NCBI RefSeq assembly: GCF_002968835.1
Contig: NZ_PKQK01000003.1
Span: 496,001 to 560,000 of the forward strand
Length of the DNA stretch: 64,000 nt
Direction: 5' to 3'
Origin: Paenibacillus sp. PCH8
GTDB taxonomy: Bacteria; Bacillota; Bacilli; Paenibacillales; Paenibacillaceae
The translations under genes and the position numbers were made by a program. Positions 18,701-29,900 of the stretch are shown here, in pieces. Every line of letters starts with the position of its first letter. Positions within the stretch are counted from its first letter, which is position 1. The notes below the pieces were generated by a model. The model was not told the origin of the DNA. It searched no databases and saw nothing but the letters and a program-made list of their open reading frames with translations.

Positions 18701-21700
18701 TGCGGATTGTTGACCACCTGTTCTAACATCTGAATCAAGTGACCTTGAATTCGTTCTACACTTGCCCGATCATAGACGTTAGCATTGTAATAGAACATGC
18801 ATTTCATGGATTGGCCTGGTTTGATAATCAAGTTAAAGTCGTAATTCGTTTGTTCATCTGCTTCTACATTCGTAATTCGAAGAGCTGTCTCCTCCTGATC
18901 CCCAAACTGTTCCATAATGCCTTGTACGGGATAATTTTCGAATATCAGGATATGATCAATCAAATTTTGCTTTTGCGAAGTTTCCGCTTGAATCTCATAT
19001 AATGGATACGTCTCATGCGGATGCGAAGCAACAGCTTGCTCCTGATTCCGTTTCATGATCGCTGCAAAAGTCTCGTTTCCTTGAGTCTGAATTCGTACAG
19101 GGATAGTATTGATAAATAAGCCAATAATGCGTTCAACTCCGACTATCGCCGCAGGTCTGCCTGATACCACGCTTCCGAATACAACATCCTCACTGCCATT
19201 ATATTTCTGTAGTAACATTCCCCATGCGGTCTGCATGAACGTATTCAGCGTCACCTGATTCTGACTGGCGACTTGTGCGATTTGTCCGGTTAATTCCTGA
19301 CTAAGTGTACATATCATATGCTCTGAATGATATTCATCACTTTTCGTAATGGTATGTTCTTTGGGCAAAGTGGTTTGCTCATCATAACCTTGCAAATAGT
19401 CACTCCAGTATTTCAGGGATGCTTCATGATCTTGGTTCTCCAGCCATTCGATATAGTGTTTGTATGGAATCGTACCCTTTTCCTCCAGCTTTCGTTGCTC
19501 CTGAATCGCAAAGTATCCATCGAACAGTTCCTGGATTACAAGAGATAGGCACCAGCCATCCATCAAAATATGATGATAATTCCAAATGAAACGATAGGTT
19601 TGATCCTGAGTTTGCAAGATCGAGATACGCATTAACACATCCTGAGATAGATCAAAACCTTTTATTTTATCTGCTCTCGTATAGTCTGCCACGTATGCTT
19701 CACGATCTTCTTCATTCATCTCACGCAAATCTTCGTATATAAGCCCATTCCGTTTATGACGGTATACCACTTGCAGGGGCCCATTCTTCCATTTGCTGTG
19801 GAAATTGGTTCTGAGAATTGAATTTCGCTCTATCAACTGATCCAGACTCTTCGTAAAAGCTTCCACGTCTAACGAACCATGCAGATCCAGTGCGGTTTGA
19901 AGGAAATACGCTTCAGATTTTGAATGAAGCAAGTTATGGAAGAACATCCCATTTTGCATCGGTGACAACGCATATATATCTTCGATTTCACCAATGTGTT
20001 CCGATTCTTGAACAAACCCTTCTAATTCTTTAATGGTAATTCCTTTTAACGTTAAATCACTTAGTGTACATTCCGGCTTCTCTTTTGTCACACAATGCAT
20101 CACTATTTCTTGCAGATAATCTCTAAAATATGTCGCCACTTGCTCCATCGTTTCTTTTCGATATTGTGTGCGACTATACCGAAGTGACAACGTCAATTTG
20201 CCTTCTACAATTAAGGCATTCATATCCATAAGAACATTTCTTCTGTGATTGTCGCTTGCTGTTGCTCCGCCTGGGTAGGGGGAGATCTGCATCCCGCTAT
20301 TCTGAAGATCCTGATCGAATTGTCCCAAATAGTTAAAACTAATTTCAGGATTCAAGGTAAATGGAGTTTCTTGTTGATGTGCACTTAAATATCTTAAAAT
20401 ACCATAACCAATCCCTTTTTTAGGGATTTGACGAATCATTTCTTTGTTTGTCTTGATGAGAAGAGACATATTTGAACTTGCTTCCATATCAAGTACAACC
20501 GGATACTGGCTCGTAAACCATCCAATCGTTCGTGTAATATCGAGATCCGGTATAATCGATTCTCTTCCATGTCCTTCCAGATTGACCAACACCTGTTCCA
20601 TGCCCGTCCATTGGTGAATAGACATACCTAATGCATGGAGCAGCAAATCGGTAATCTCCGTTTTATAGGCACGATTCGCTTGTTTTAATAACTGCTCCGT
20701 TTCTGCTGCTGTCCATTCCACCGTGATTTCTTCACTGTCTTTTTCCAATGCATGATCTGCTTGGAAATCAGTAGGTAACGGCTTATAGGATGTCTGTTCA
20801 ATTTCATTCCAGAATGCAAGCTCTTGTGTTACCGCTTCACTGTCCGCATACAACTTGAGCTGTTCTGCCCATAATTGGAATGAAGCCGTTTTTTGCGGTA
20901 ATTGAATCGGTTCTCCATGACATAATTGTTCATAGCCTATGGAAAGGTCTTCGATCAAAATTCGCCATGAAACCCCGTCGATGACTAGATGATGAATAAC
21001 GATTAATAGATGATCTCCGTCTGCACATTGAAACACGCCGAGCTTCATCAAGGGTCCCCGTTCCAAGGTGAACGCACGTTGAATTTCGTTTGTTTTTTTC
21101 TCGATCTGTTGAGACGGATCTGCTAATGACTTAAAGTCCATCATTTCAAGTGTATATAAGGGTTCCTTATCCTGCCCTTCATTCCACCCTTCATAACCCT
21201 GTTCCGTAAGGCGATATATCATACGAAGTGCATCATGATGCTCACTTAGTTTATCGAATACACGACGAAGTGTGGCTTCGTGAAAGCCTTCTTTTCGATA
21301 CAACATCACGGACTGGTTATAATGATGGGTGTCCACTTTGTATTGCTCAAAAAACCAATGCTGGATTGGAGTCAGCAACACTTTTCCAGTGATGACTCCC
21401 TGTTCTGACATTGAACTTATGGGTTGAACATAGGGAATCAAGCTTGCAATGGTTGGGTGTTTAAACAGATGATCCATCTGTATCTGATAACCTGCTTGAT
21501 ATAACCTTGAAGAAACTTGAATGGATTTAATCGAATCTCCACCTAGCTCGAAGAAATTATCCAATACCCCGATGTTCTCTACGCCAAGTACCTCTTCCCA
21601 GATGGATGCGAGGTGTTGTTCCACCATCGTTTGCGGTGCTTCATACTCTGACCCCTTCAACATATGTTCTTTGGGAGCAGGCAGCGCTTTGCGATCAATT

Positions 21701-22839
21701 TTCCCGTTGGATGTAAGCGGCATCTGATCCAGTTGTACAACATAGGACGGAATCATGTAGTTTGGTAGTTGCTGGGACAGCTCCTCCCGCAATTCCCCAA
21801 TTGTGATGGCTTCCTCTCCTACCAGGTATGCACATAATTGCTTGGTGCCCGTTTCATCTTCTCTGGCTAGAACGATGACTTCCTGGATGTGGGCAATGTT
21901 CAAAAGGGCCGTCTCCACTTCGCCAAGTTCAATCCGGTATCCACGAATTTTCTCTTGATGATCCACCCTGCCAATATATTCAATATTCCCATCCGGCAGC
22001 CATCTTGCAAAGTCACCCGTCTTGTACATTTTCGCTCCCGAAACAAATGGATCACCTACGAATTTCTCCGCCGTCAGATCTGGACGGTTCAAGTAACCTC
22101 TGGATAGTCCTGCCCCGGCTACACATAATTCTCCCTGAACTCCAATCGGCAGCAATTCATTCTGTTCCCCTAAAATGTAGACTCGAACGTTCGCAATTGG
22201 CTTCCCGATTGAGATATTTTGATCAGTGGAGTTGATCGACAGAACTGTGGATACAACACTGTTTTCGGTTGGCCCGTACTCATTACATACTTCAATACGT
22301 GAATTGATGCGTTGCAATTTGTGAATTAAGGCAGGAACAATCTTCTCGCCCGCAGCAACCACATTTTTCATGGAAGCCCAATCTTCAGCGTTCACCTGTT
22401 CCAATAGAGTCATCAAGAAACTGGGTGGACTTTGGATGTGCGTGATTTCCTGTTTTTTGATCATTGTATTGATAGCTATAGCATCTTTACACTGTTGCTG
22501 GTTTAACAAATACACCGTTGATCCAGATATTAACGGACCAAAGAAGTGGGTAATAAACGAATCAAAAACGAAGGGATTCAGCATTAATACCCGATCATCT
22601 CCGGTAAAATTATAAAAATCGGATTTCCATTGCAGGGAATTCGTAATGCTGGCATGTTCAATCATCACGCCTTTTGGATTTCCTGTTGTTCCAGAGGTGT
22701 AGATCATGTATGCCATATCACTGGAAATCGCTCCATCTTTCAAATTTAAATGATGATCATGGTGATTTATTTCAGAATCCAGAATGACACATGTCCCTGC
22801 AAAATGTTCCGGCTTCTGTATATGACTTTGATGAAGCAA
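15763..22839 (-). CDS. NRPS fragment: A-PCP-E-C-A-PCP-E
   Basis: A 2358-codon fragment. It begins inside an adenylation domain (TSGTTGNPKGV near residue 50), then PCP (FFELGGDSIKS near 430), E domain (HHLVIDGVSW near 615), C domain (HHILMDGW near 1095), a second A domain (TSGTTGKPKGT near 1565), PCP (FFELGGDSIKC near 1950) and a second E domain (HHLLVDGVSW near 2135). The first A domain has specificity positions D,S,T,Q,V,A,E,V,V, which match no code I know well; the nearest remembered is a Tyr code. The second matches the Thr code D,F,W,N,I,G,M,V,H. Both PCPs are the GGDS type typical before E domains. The final residues KTPRLVSIIWDR are out of frame after a one-base loss. The natural start lies in the preceding fragment. 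Confidence 0.9.
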   Translation of the reverse strand: MLHQSHIQKPEHFAGTCVILDSEINHHDHHLNLKDGAISSDMAYMIYTSGTTGNPKGVMIEHASITNSLQWKSDFYNFTGDDRVLMLNPFVFDSFITHFFGPLISGSTVYLLNQQQCKDAIAINTMIKKQEITHIQSPPSFLMTLLEQVNAEDWASMKNVVAAGEKIVPALIHKLQRINSRIEVCNEYGPTENSVVSTVLSINSTDQNISIGKPIANVRVYILGEQNELLPIGVQGELCVAGAGLSRGYLNRPDLTAEKFVGDPFVSGAKMYKTGDFARWLPDGNIEYIGRVDHQEKIRGYRIELGEVETALLNIAHIQEVIVLAREDETGTKQLCAYLVGEEAITIGELREELSQQLPNYMIPSYVVQLDQMPLTSNGKIDRKALPAPKEHMLKGSEYEAPQTMVEQHLASIWEEVLGVENIGVLDNFFELGGDSIKSIQVSSRLYQAGYQIQMDHLFKHPTIASLIPYVQPISSMSEQGVITGKVLLTPIQHWFFEQYKVDTHHYNQSVMLYRKEGFHEATLRRVFDKLSEHHDALRMIYRLTEQGYEGWNEGQDKEPLYTLEMMDFKSLADPSQQIEKKTNEIQRAFTLERGPLMKLGVFQCADGDHLLIVIHHLVIDGVSWRILIEDLSIGYEQLCHGEPIQLPQKTASFQLWAEQLKLYADSEAVTQELAFWNEIEQTSYKPLPTDFQADHALEKDSEEITVEWTAAETEQLLKQANRAYKTEITDLLLHALGMSIHQWTGMEQVLVNLEGHGRESIIPDLDITRTIGWFTSQYPVVLDMEASSNMSLLIKTNKEMIRQIPKKGIGYGILRYLSAHQQETPFTLNPEISFNYLGQFDQDLQNSGMQISPYPGGATASDNHRRNVLMDMNALIVEGKLTLSLRYSRTQYRKETMEQVATYFRDYLQEIVMHCVTKEKPECTLSDLTLKGITIKELEGFVQESEHIGEIEDIYALSPMQNGMFFHNLLHSKSEAYFLQTALDLHGSLDVEAFTKSLDQLIERNSILRTNFHSKWKNGPLQVVYRHKRNGLIYEDLREMNEEDREAYVADYTRADKIKGFDLSQDVLMRISILQTQDQTYRFIWNYHHILMDGWCLSLVIQELFDGYFAIQEQRKLEEKGTIPYKHYIEWLENQDHEASLKYWSDYLQGYDEQTTLPKEHTITKSDEYHSEHMICTLSQELTGQIAQVASQNQVTLNTFMQTAWGMLLQKYNGSEDVVFGSVVSGRPAAIVGVERIIGLFINTIPVRIQTQGNETFAAIMKRNQEQAVASHPHETYPLYEIQAETSQKQNLIDHILIFENYPVQGIMEQFGDQEETALRITNVEADEQTNYDFNLIIKPGQSMKCMFYYNANVYDRASVERIQGHLIQMLEQVVNNPHIPIHDIDLTTTQEKTQILEQFNDSMADYPKDKTIHGLFEEQAARTPEHVAVVFETQQLSYRELNEKANQLARTLHAKGIQNDQLIGIIADRSLDMVIGILAILKAGGAYVPIDPEYPEDRVSYMLEDSGVHVLLMQSHLQERISYAGEVVCLDQAESYHENHSNLGVTAAPTGLAYIIYTSGTTGKPKGTCIEHKNVVRLLFNSKNCFDFNASDTWTLFHSFCFDFSVWEMYGALLYGGKLVIVPPMTAKSPEQFLQLLKDEQVTILNQTPTYFYHLLQEELAGHAADLKLRKVIFGGEALNPILLKDWKLKYPFIQLINMYGITETTVHVTYKEITDIEIQAGKSNIGKPIPTLQTYILDKHQRIQPIGVQGELYVAGEGLARGYLNRPALTAEKFVDHPWIAAGKMYRTGDAARWLPDGNIEYLGRIDHQVKIRGYRIELGEVETALLKIDCIQEAVVIARENEDGSKQLCAYWKGDSSLTTKKIRMALSHEIPDYMIPSYFVQLEHIPLTSNGKIDRKALPSPQERMQTGAAYMAPQNAVEQTMVSAWEAVLGVQKVSISDHFFELGGDSIKCIQVSSRLLQAGYKVEMKHFFTYPTVAELSEHVTSVSTISDQGEVTGQVMLTPVQRWFFDQNMVEAHHYNQEMMFFREKGFDVRFIHSIMNKIVKQHDALRILYRQTPEGGYEAWNRGADEGGLYSLEIVDLKTEADPAPCIENKAKEIQSGMDLSNGPLIKLGLFQCAEGDHLLIVIHHLLVDGVSWRILYEDIQTGQDQFLRGQEIQLPPKTTSFKQWAEQLSAFADSAAMKQENPYWSRVEQAKLSSLPKDMDWDETIGKDSETITIQWTAAETEQLLKQTHHAYNTEINDILLTALGMAVHDWTGMGEILINLEGHGREDILPELDVTRTVGWFTSMYPVMITIESGADISRRMKSVKEGLRQIPNKGIGYGISRYLSHGHEGFKLEKTPRLVSIIWDR

Positions 22840-22844
22840 CCAAG

Positions 22845-23921
22845 CTACTTTTGAATCCTCAAGGATATAGTGAATACGATCTGCCGGATATTCTGGATCG
22901 ATTGGAACATAAGCTCCCCTGCTTTTAAAATACCGAATAAACCTACGATCATCTCAAGTGAGCGCTCTGCCATAATACCAACAAATTGACCCGCCTGAAC
23001 CCCCTGAGCTTGAAGTGTTCGGGCCAATTGGTTGGATTGTTGATTTAACTCTCTGTACGTTAGTTGTTTGTTCTCAAATATTACTGCTGGATGGTCCGGT
23101 GTTTGTTCCACCTGTTCTTCAAATAATTGATGCAACGTTTTGTTTTGTGGATACCCCACCGTTGTATCGTTAAAGTCAAATAAGAGCTTGTTTCGATGCA
23201 ACTCTGATAACATATCGACTTGGCTTAATTCCAGATCAGGTTGGTTTAAAACAACGGATAACAGTTGGTCCAAATGTTCTGCCACTTGAACCATATAATC
23301 GCGATCATAACGATCTTCATCATAAAGTAATTTTAAATGAACAAAGTCGTTCTCCAGATCAAAATGAAAAACAGTTGCTGCTTTAACGCTCTTTTCATCA
23401 AGAATTGGATGAATTTCATTCAACGAAACCAAGGTATGAATCAGAGGTGAATGGTTCGAATCATATTGGACATTTAAATGTTCAACCATTTTTCGGAAAG
23501 GTATTCGTTGATGCTGAATGGCTTCGGTTAAACGGGTCTTCACTTGATTAAATAAGGATTTAAATGATATCGCATGATCGATATTATTTTTCAAGATGAG
23601 TACCTTATTCGAAAGCGACAGATCATTCTTCCTTTCTTCCATCGTCGGTATGCCAATTATCATCTTGTTTTCATTTGTATATTTATATAACAGACACTGA
23701 ACTCCGGTTAATAGTATCGTATAAATCGCCATAGGAGTGTTTCTTGACATGGTTTTGATTTTATGTGAAACATCGGCTGACAAGGGCTTATATATATAAT
23801 TTTGGTGCTGAGTATCGTCTGAGTGCTTGGAAGTTGTCTTGCAATAAGGCAAATGAACAAGAACATCATCATCTTCAAATCGGCTTGCCCAATATGATTC
23901 CTGTTTCTTAAAAATAGACAT
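22845..23921 (-). CDS. NRPS fragment: N-terminal half C domain and start of an A domain
   Basis: The authentic N-terminus of the second synthetase, 36 bp after the stop of the first. Residues 1-240 (MSIFKKQESYWASRFEDDD onward) correspond to the C-terminal half of a condensation domain. The YW-x-F segment normally lies after the catalytic HHxxxDG, and no such motif is present. From about residue 255 an A domain begins (TYRELNQQSNQLARTLQAQG). At KAG near residue 335 the frame is lost: the G run at 22916-22919 has four G where five restore the expected KAGGAYVPIDPEYP. As I recall, MycB/ItuB subunits begin with a similar half C domain. Confidence 0.85.
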   Translation of the reverse strand: MSIFKKQESYWASRFEDDDVLVHLPYCKTTSKHSDDTQHQNYIYKPLSADVSHKIKTMSRNTPMAIYTILLTGVQCLLYKYTNENKMIIGIPTMEERKNDLSLSNKVLILKNNIDHAISFKSLFNQVKTRLTEAIQHQRIPFRKMVEHLNVQYDSNHSPLIHTLVSLNEIHPILDEKSVKAATVFHFDLENDFVHLKLLYDEDRYDRDYMVQVAEHLDQLLSVVLNQPDLELSQVDMLSELHRNKLLFDFNDTTVGYPQNKTLHQLFEEQVEQTPDHPAVIFENKQLTYRELNQQSNQLARTLQAQGVQAGQFVGIMAERSLEMIVGLFGILKAGELMFQSIQNIRQIVFTISLRIQK

Positions 23922-23957
23922 ACGGCACCCCGATCACATTTATTTTTTAAGGTTAGT

Positions 23958-26900
23958 TTAGAAATCTATTTCAATTAGATCAGTCAGCGTATCCTCATTC
24001 ATGAGTTCTTCAACCAATTGAATCTTGTTGATTTCGATATGAGGGTCGTTGGCAATGGTTGTTAATATGAGCAATAAATTTTGTGACATTGCTTCAATCG
24101 TTGTTTTCTCAAATAAAACCGTACTGTATTCAAAAGCGGCTTCTAACTTGTGATGCAATTCGGTAACATACAGCGTTAAATCGAATTTGGATACTCTAGT
24201 ATTTGGAGCATAAGGCTTACTAGTTACTCCATCCATCTGAATCTCTGAGGCATCTGTATTTTGCAATACAAACATGGTGTCAAACAACGGATTCCGCCGA
24301 GCATCTTTGGTTAGATGGACTTTCTCAATCAATTCCTCAAACGGGTAATCCTGATTCTCATATGCGTTCAACATATTTTCTTTCACTTCCAGCAGATACT
24401 CCGTAAATGTTTTATCCATCGCAGGATAATTTCGAATAGCCAGTGTATTCACAAACATCCCCATCACCGGCTCCAGCTCAGCATGCGTCCTTCCTGCAAT
24501 CGGTGTACCCACGATGACATCTTTTTGTCCGCTGTATTTAGACAACAGAATGGTATAGGCGGCTAATAGAATCATGTATAGCGTTGTTCCTGTCAGAGCT
24601 TCCATTTTTCTTAAACCTGGCAGGATGTCTTCCTCCAAAACAATGTCCAACACATCTCCCTCATAGCTTAGGGTTTCAGGTCTTTCATAGTCTGTTGGCA
24701 AATCCAATAACGGGATATTTTCACCAAACACACTGAGCCAATACTTCTCCTGCTTTTTCATCCGTTCACTATGAAGTTGTATTTGCTGCCATTCAGCATA
24801 GTCTTTGTATTGAATTCGAAGAGGAGGCAGCTCCTCTCCCTTATAGAACTGGCTAAGTTCGGTCATCAGAATTTGCACGGATAACCCGTCTGCAATGATA
24901 TGATGCAGATCTACCAGCAACACATGACGCTCCTGCTGAAGTTCAATCAGCCTCACTCTCATCAGAGGTGCTTGTCTGAGATCAAATGATCGAACAAACT
25001 CTTCAATTTGATCCTCGATCTCTTCTTCCGTTGACTTGATCGATTCAATCCCAAAATTCACTTCAGCATATACGATTTGTTTGGGTTCCCCGTATATAAC
25101 TTTAAACGCGGTCCGAAGCGATTCATGACGATGAATCAATTGTTGGAATGCTTCTTCCAATCTAACCTGATCGAGCGCTCCTTCCAGCCTAAACATACCA
25201 GACACGTTGTACATGAGTTCCTTGCCGGCTTTGATGCTCATGATGTACATTCTCATTTGCGCCGAAGAAATAGGATAATATTCTTTGTCCTCCACTTGAG
25301 GAATGGACACTAATACATCCTGCTCCATTTGTTCAATACTTTGAGCCATCTGTTCCATGGTCTGCCATTCAAAGACGTTTCTTACCGAAATACGGATATT
25401 CAGCTTTTGATTGATTTTGGACACCAGCTTGGTTGCACGTAAAGAGTTGCCTCCTACATCAAAAAAACGATCTTTTACACTGATTTTTCTCACGGCAAGC
25501 ACATCTTGCCAAATAGGAAGTAACTGTTTTTCCACCCCAGTTCGGGGTTCTATATATTCACTTCCCGTTTGTATGTTTTCTTCTGGACTCGGAAGTGATT
25601 TGCGATTGATTTTCCCGTTTGAGGTCAGAGGCATATGATCCAACTGCACAAAGTAGGCCGGAACCATGTAATTCGGCAATACATTTGACAAGCTTTGTTT
25701 CATCTCTCCAACGGTCAGCGTGGAATTCGCTGTAAAGTAAGCACATAACGATTTGTCCCCGTTGTCATCCTCTTGTGCAATGACGATGACTTCATTCACA
25801 CACTCTATTTTTAACAGTGCTGCTTCGACTTCCCCTACTTCGATCCGATATCCACGAATTTTAACTTGGTGATCCATTCGTCCCAAGTACTCGATATTGC
25901 CATCTGGAAGCCATTTCACCAAATCTCCTGTTTTGTACATTTTTGCTCCCTGGACAAACGGATCACGAACAAATTTCTCGGCTGTTAGCTCAGGTAAATT
26001 CAAGTACCCCCTACCTACCCCATCGCCAGAAATACATAATTCTCCCGCGACGCCCACAGGCTGAGCTTTTCCATGTTTATTTAATACATACAGCCGGTTA
26101 TTTCCTAATGTTCGTCCAATCGGTAGGTAAGCTTGTCTATTTGCAGTATCCAGTTGCTCTGGAGTTACCCTGTACGTCGCAACATCCACACAACATTCGG
26201 TCGGACCGTAGACGTTAATTATGGTTGGCGGCGTGATGTGGTTGAGAGAAAATAAGGAGGTTAATTCAGCCACACTTTGCTGAGAAAGAGCCTCACCGCC
26301 AATGAGCATATATTTCAACGATATTCCTTGAACGTTTTTTGCTTTGGAAAGTAATTTCAGGTGCGCAGGTGTACCGTCTGTCAAATCAATTTGGTGTTGC
26401 TGATAATAGTTCATTAAATCTTGTCCATCCAATACCGTTTCCTTGTCTACAATAAACAAGGCATGACCTGATAACAGTGCGCCAAAAATTTGCTTAACAG
26501 ATGCATCGAAATAATAAGGCGCAAGTAAAGCGACATGCAAACTTTTATGTTGATCGTCTATAACTTGGCTATACAACGCTTTAACCAAATGATGAACCTG
26601 ACGGTGTTCGATCATCACACCTTTTGGCATGCCTGTTGTACCCGAAGTATAGATCGCATAAGCCAACTGCCCGGAGTCCCCTACTGGTTCGAGATTTGAC
26701 AGATTAGCTGCATAGACTTTTTCATCGTTCATATCAATGATTTGGCCATTGAACGATACTAACTGCTTGAGATGACTTTGCGTGACTAACAGCGTTGCCC
26801 CCGAATCATGCAGGATATAGCAGATACGCTCTCCAGGAGAATCCGGATCAATCGGTACATATGCCCCGCCTGCTTTTAGAATGCCAAAGATGCCAACGAT

Positions 26901-29900
26901 CATGTCAATCGAACGATCTGTCATGATGCCTACCAATTGATCCTGATGCACTCCCTGAGCTCTAAGCGTATGTGCCAATTGATTCGCCCGTTCATTCAAT
27001 TGACGATACGTCCATCGCTGATCTCCAAAACCAATGGCAACTTGATCGGGTGTCCGTTCCACCTGTGCTTCGAAACATTCCTGAATGGTCTGCTCCCGGG
27101 AATATTCTATGTTGGTATCATTAAAGTCATATAAAAGAACGTTCTGCTCATGTTCAGACAGCATTTGAATATCGGACAAGGCAGCATTCGGTTCAATCAC
27201 CATGTCTCTGAGAATGTTGAACAGATGGGTTTTCATCCTGTCGATGGTTTCCCGTTTAAACAGCTCCGTCTTGTAATTAAAGTGCATTTCCAGGCACTCG
27301 TTATCATCCTCAACAATGAACATCAGATCATACAACGATACACCGACATTTAATTCTTTGACTTTAAAGCTGCAATCCTTTTCTTGCCTTTGGTTCAGCG
27401 CGGTATTCAAAAAGATATACATGGTATTGAAAAGTACTGTCCCGGTTGTATCGCGATGTGTGTTTAATTTCTCTACAAGGTTGTCAAAAAGATAATCTTG
27501 GTTATCCAACGCATCCAGGGATTGTTTTTTAATTTCTTCGAGATAGGATCGAAACGACTTATTCCCGGCTGGCTGTGATCGAATTGCTACCGTCTGAATA
27601 AAGACACCTATCATACTCTCGACATCCGGATGGTTTCTTCCTGATGTTGGCGTACCTACAATCATGTCTTCTTGAGCCGTATATTGATGAAGCAGCACAT
27701 TGTACGCTGCCAATAACACCATAAACATCGTGGTTCCCGTTTGTTTCGCAAACTTCTCCAGCGACTGCTTCAAATGTTGATCGAGCACAAATGACAGTCT
27801 TGAACCTGCCGAAGTCAAATGAGGTGTCCGAACAAAATCAGTAGGCAGATTAAGGTTAGGAATCTCCCCTCTGAATTGATCCAGCCAATATTTTTCTTGC
27901 TGCTTATAAGACTCCCCCGCCAGAAATTCTTTCTGCCAAGCTGCAAAGTCTTTGTATTCAACCTCAATCTCCGGCATGCTTCTTCCGTCATACGCATCGA
28001 TCAGTTCATTCGCAAGAATGCCAACAGAATATCCGTCCGATATAATATGATGCATCTCGATGAGAATCTCTGCATGATCATCGTTTACACGAATGAATTC
28101 GGCACGTATTAATGGCGCCTTGGAACAATCAAATGGTTTGGCAAACGCCTTAACATGTTGTTCGAATGAATCAGGGCTTTCCTGAGATCGTTTCACTTCA
28201 AAATCAATCGCTCGGGCAATACGCTGGTAAAGCTCTCCATCAACCATATGGAAACTGGTGCGAAAAGCTTCGTGACGGTGCACGATATGTTCCAATGACG
28301 AGATTAATTTAGCTTCATCGATATCTCCTGTGACCGTGATATGCCCGCACATGTTCTGAAACACACTATTCGGCTCAAATTGATCCAGAAAGTAGATTCG
28401 TTGTTGTGCAGATGACGTCTCATAGAACTCCTTTACGTCCAATGCCTTAATCGGAATGAATGTTTCCTCGTTCTCGCCTGTAATTAGACTGGCAAGCTGC
28501 TTCAGACGTTGGTTTTGGAAAAATTGAACGATTGAAATTTTGTGTTGAAACTGCTCATGTACCTTGGAGAGCATTACTGTCGCCTTGAGCGAGTTTCCTC
28601 CGAGATCAAAAAAGTGATCATTTCTCCCCACTTGATGCAGGGATAATACGTCCTCCCAGATCAAAGCCAGCTTTTTCTCCACATCATTGACTGGAGGCTC
28701 AAACATGGCTGCATGATGAACGTGAGGAAGTCGCTCCGTTACAAACCGATTGTACATTTCCTGTAATTGGTCCTGTTGCTCGGATGAGAACAACGTCAAA
28801 GAAGAAATTTCAACCTCTGGATGACTCACCATATTTTGCAGTAAACCTTTAAATCCTTCGGACCACAGTTTCATCATCTCAGGTCCAATAAGATCGGTAT
28901 TGTAATCAAAATCCAAATACAATTCATGGCTAACATCCGTAATATTAAGAAATAAATCGTAAGAAATATGTTTGATGGGATACGACATGAATTCAGTCTC
29001 TATATTTTCAAATTGAAGATGGTGAATCGTTCTGTCCATATTAAATAAAATGCGGGTATCCGGTGCAGTCATATGAGCAAGCTGTTCGGATACAAGGGCC
29101 AATGGAACATGCTGATGCTTCATGACAAGAGCCAGCGTTTCCTTGAGCTGAAGGACATGGTCTACAATGGACTGCTCCGTCAACACGGCATGATGAACAG
29201 GTACAATGTTGACACAGTTGCCAATCAGCGCATTTTTTCGCATATGAGACTGCCCCGCCGTAGGCACGCCAATGACAAGTTGAGACTGCCCTGTTAGTTG
29301 ATGCAAATATAAATGAAACGCTGCAAACATCGTTACAAACAAACTGCTCTTATTATTAATACTTAACGTTCGCAAGGATTCTGTTAATCGATGATCCAGC
29401 TTCATGGAATATCGTTCACCGGAATACCCCTTTTGCACATCATCGGACTGTGCCGTTGGAAGTGTAACGTTGGGATAGGATAAGGAAAATTGCTCTTTCC
29501 AGAACTGGACCCCTTGGGTAAATGACCCTTTTTCATGTTCCAGTCGTTGCCAGCTTAAAAACTGACGGAATGGCGTGGCTTCAGGTAATTGAACCGGAAC
29601 CCCTCGGACAAGAGCAGAATAGGTATGTTCCAACTCTTGAATGAATACAGCAATCGACCAACCATCTACAACAATATGATGAAATGTCAGCACCATAAGG
29701 TATTGATTCGCCGTCTGTTTCAGCAAGGTGATTCTAAATAGCGGTTCCCCAGACTGTAAATCAAAGGCTTCACTCGCATCGGCAGATAACCAATTGGAAA
29801 TTTCCTGTTCCTGATCCTCACCCACATATGCTGAGAAATCCAACCATGTGCTCTGAAATTCCATTACGGATCGAATTTGTTGTGTTTCACGATCGGCATG

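Larger units (their letters stand above)
14103..23921 (-). pseudogene. Second synthetase of the iturin-like locus, whole gene, disrupted by three -1 frameshifts
   Basis: Read through three single-base losses (about 22916-22919, 15800-15812 and 14306-14314), one gene of about 3273 codons appears: half C, A, PCP, E, C, A, PCP, E, C. It would add two residues, each epimerised to D. The reading continues in a conserved frame to TAG at 14103-14105. The A domains read as uncertain (positions D,S,T,Q,V,A,E,V,V) and as Thr (D,F,W,N,I,G,M,V,H). The first half of the usual N-terminal C domain is absent, as I recall for MycB/ItuB. There is no further A domain and no thioesterase. It follows the starter synthetase after 36 bp and is presumably co-transcribed. 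Sequencing error is possible for all three breaks. Confidence 0.8.
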
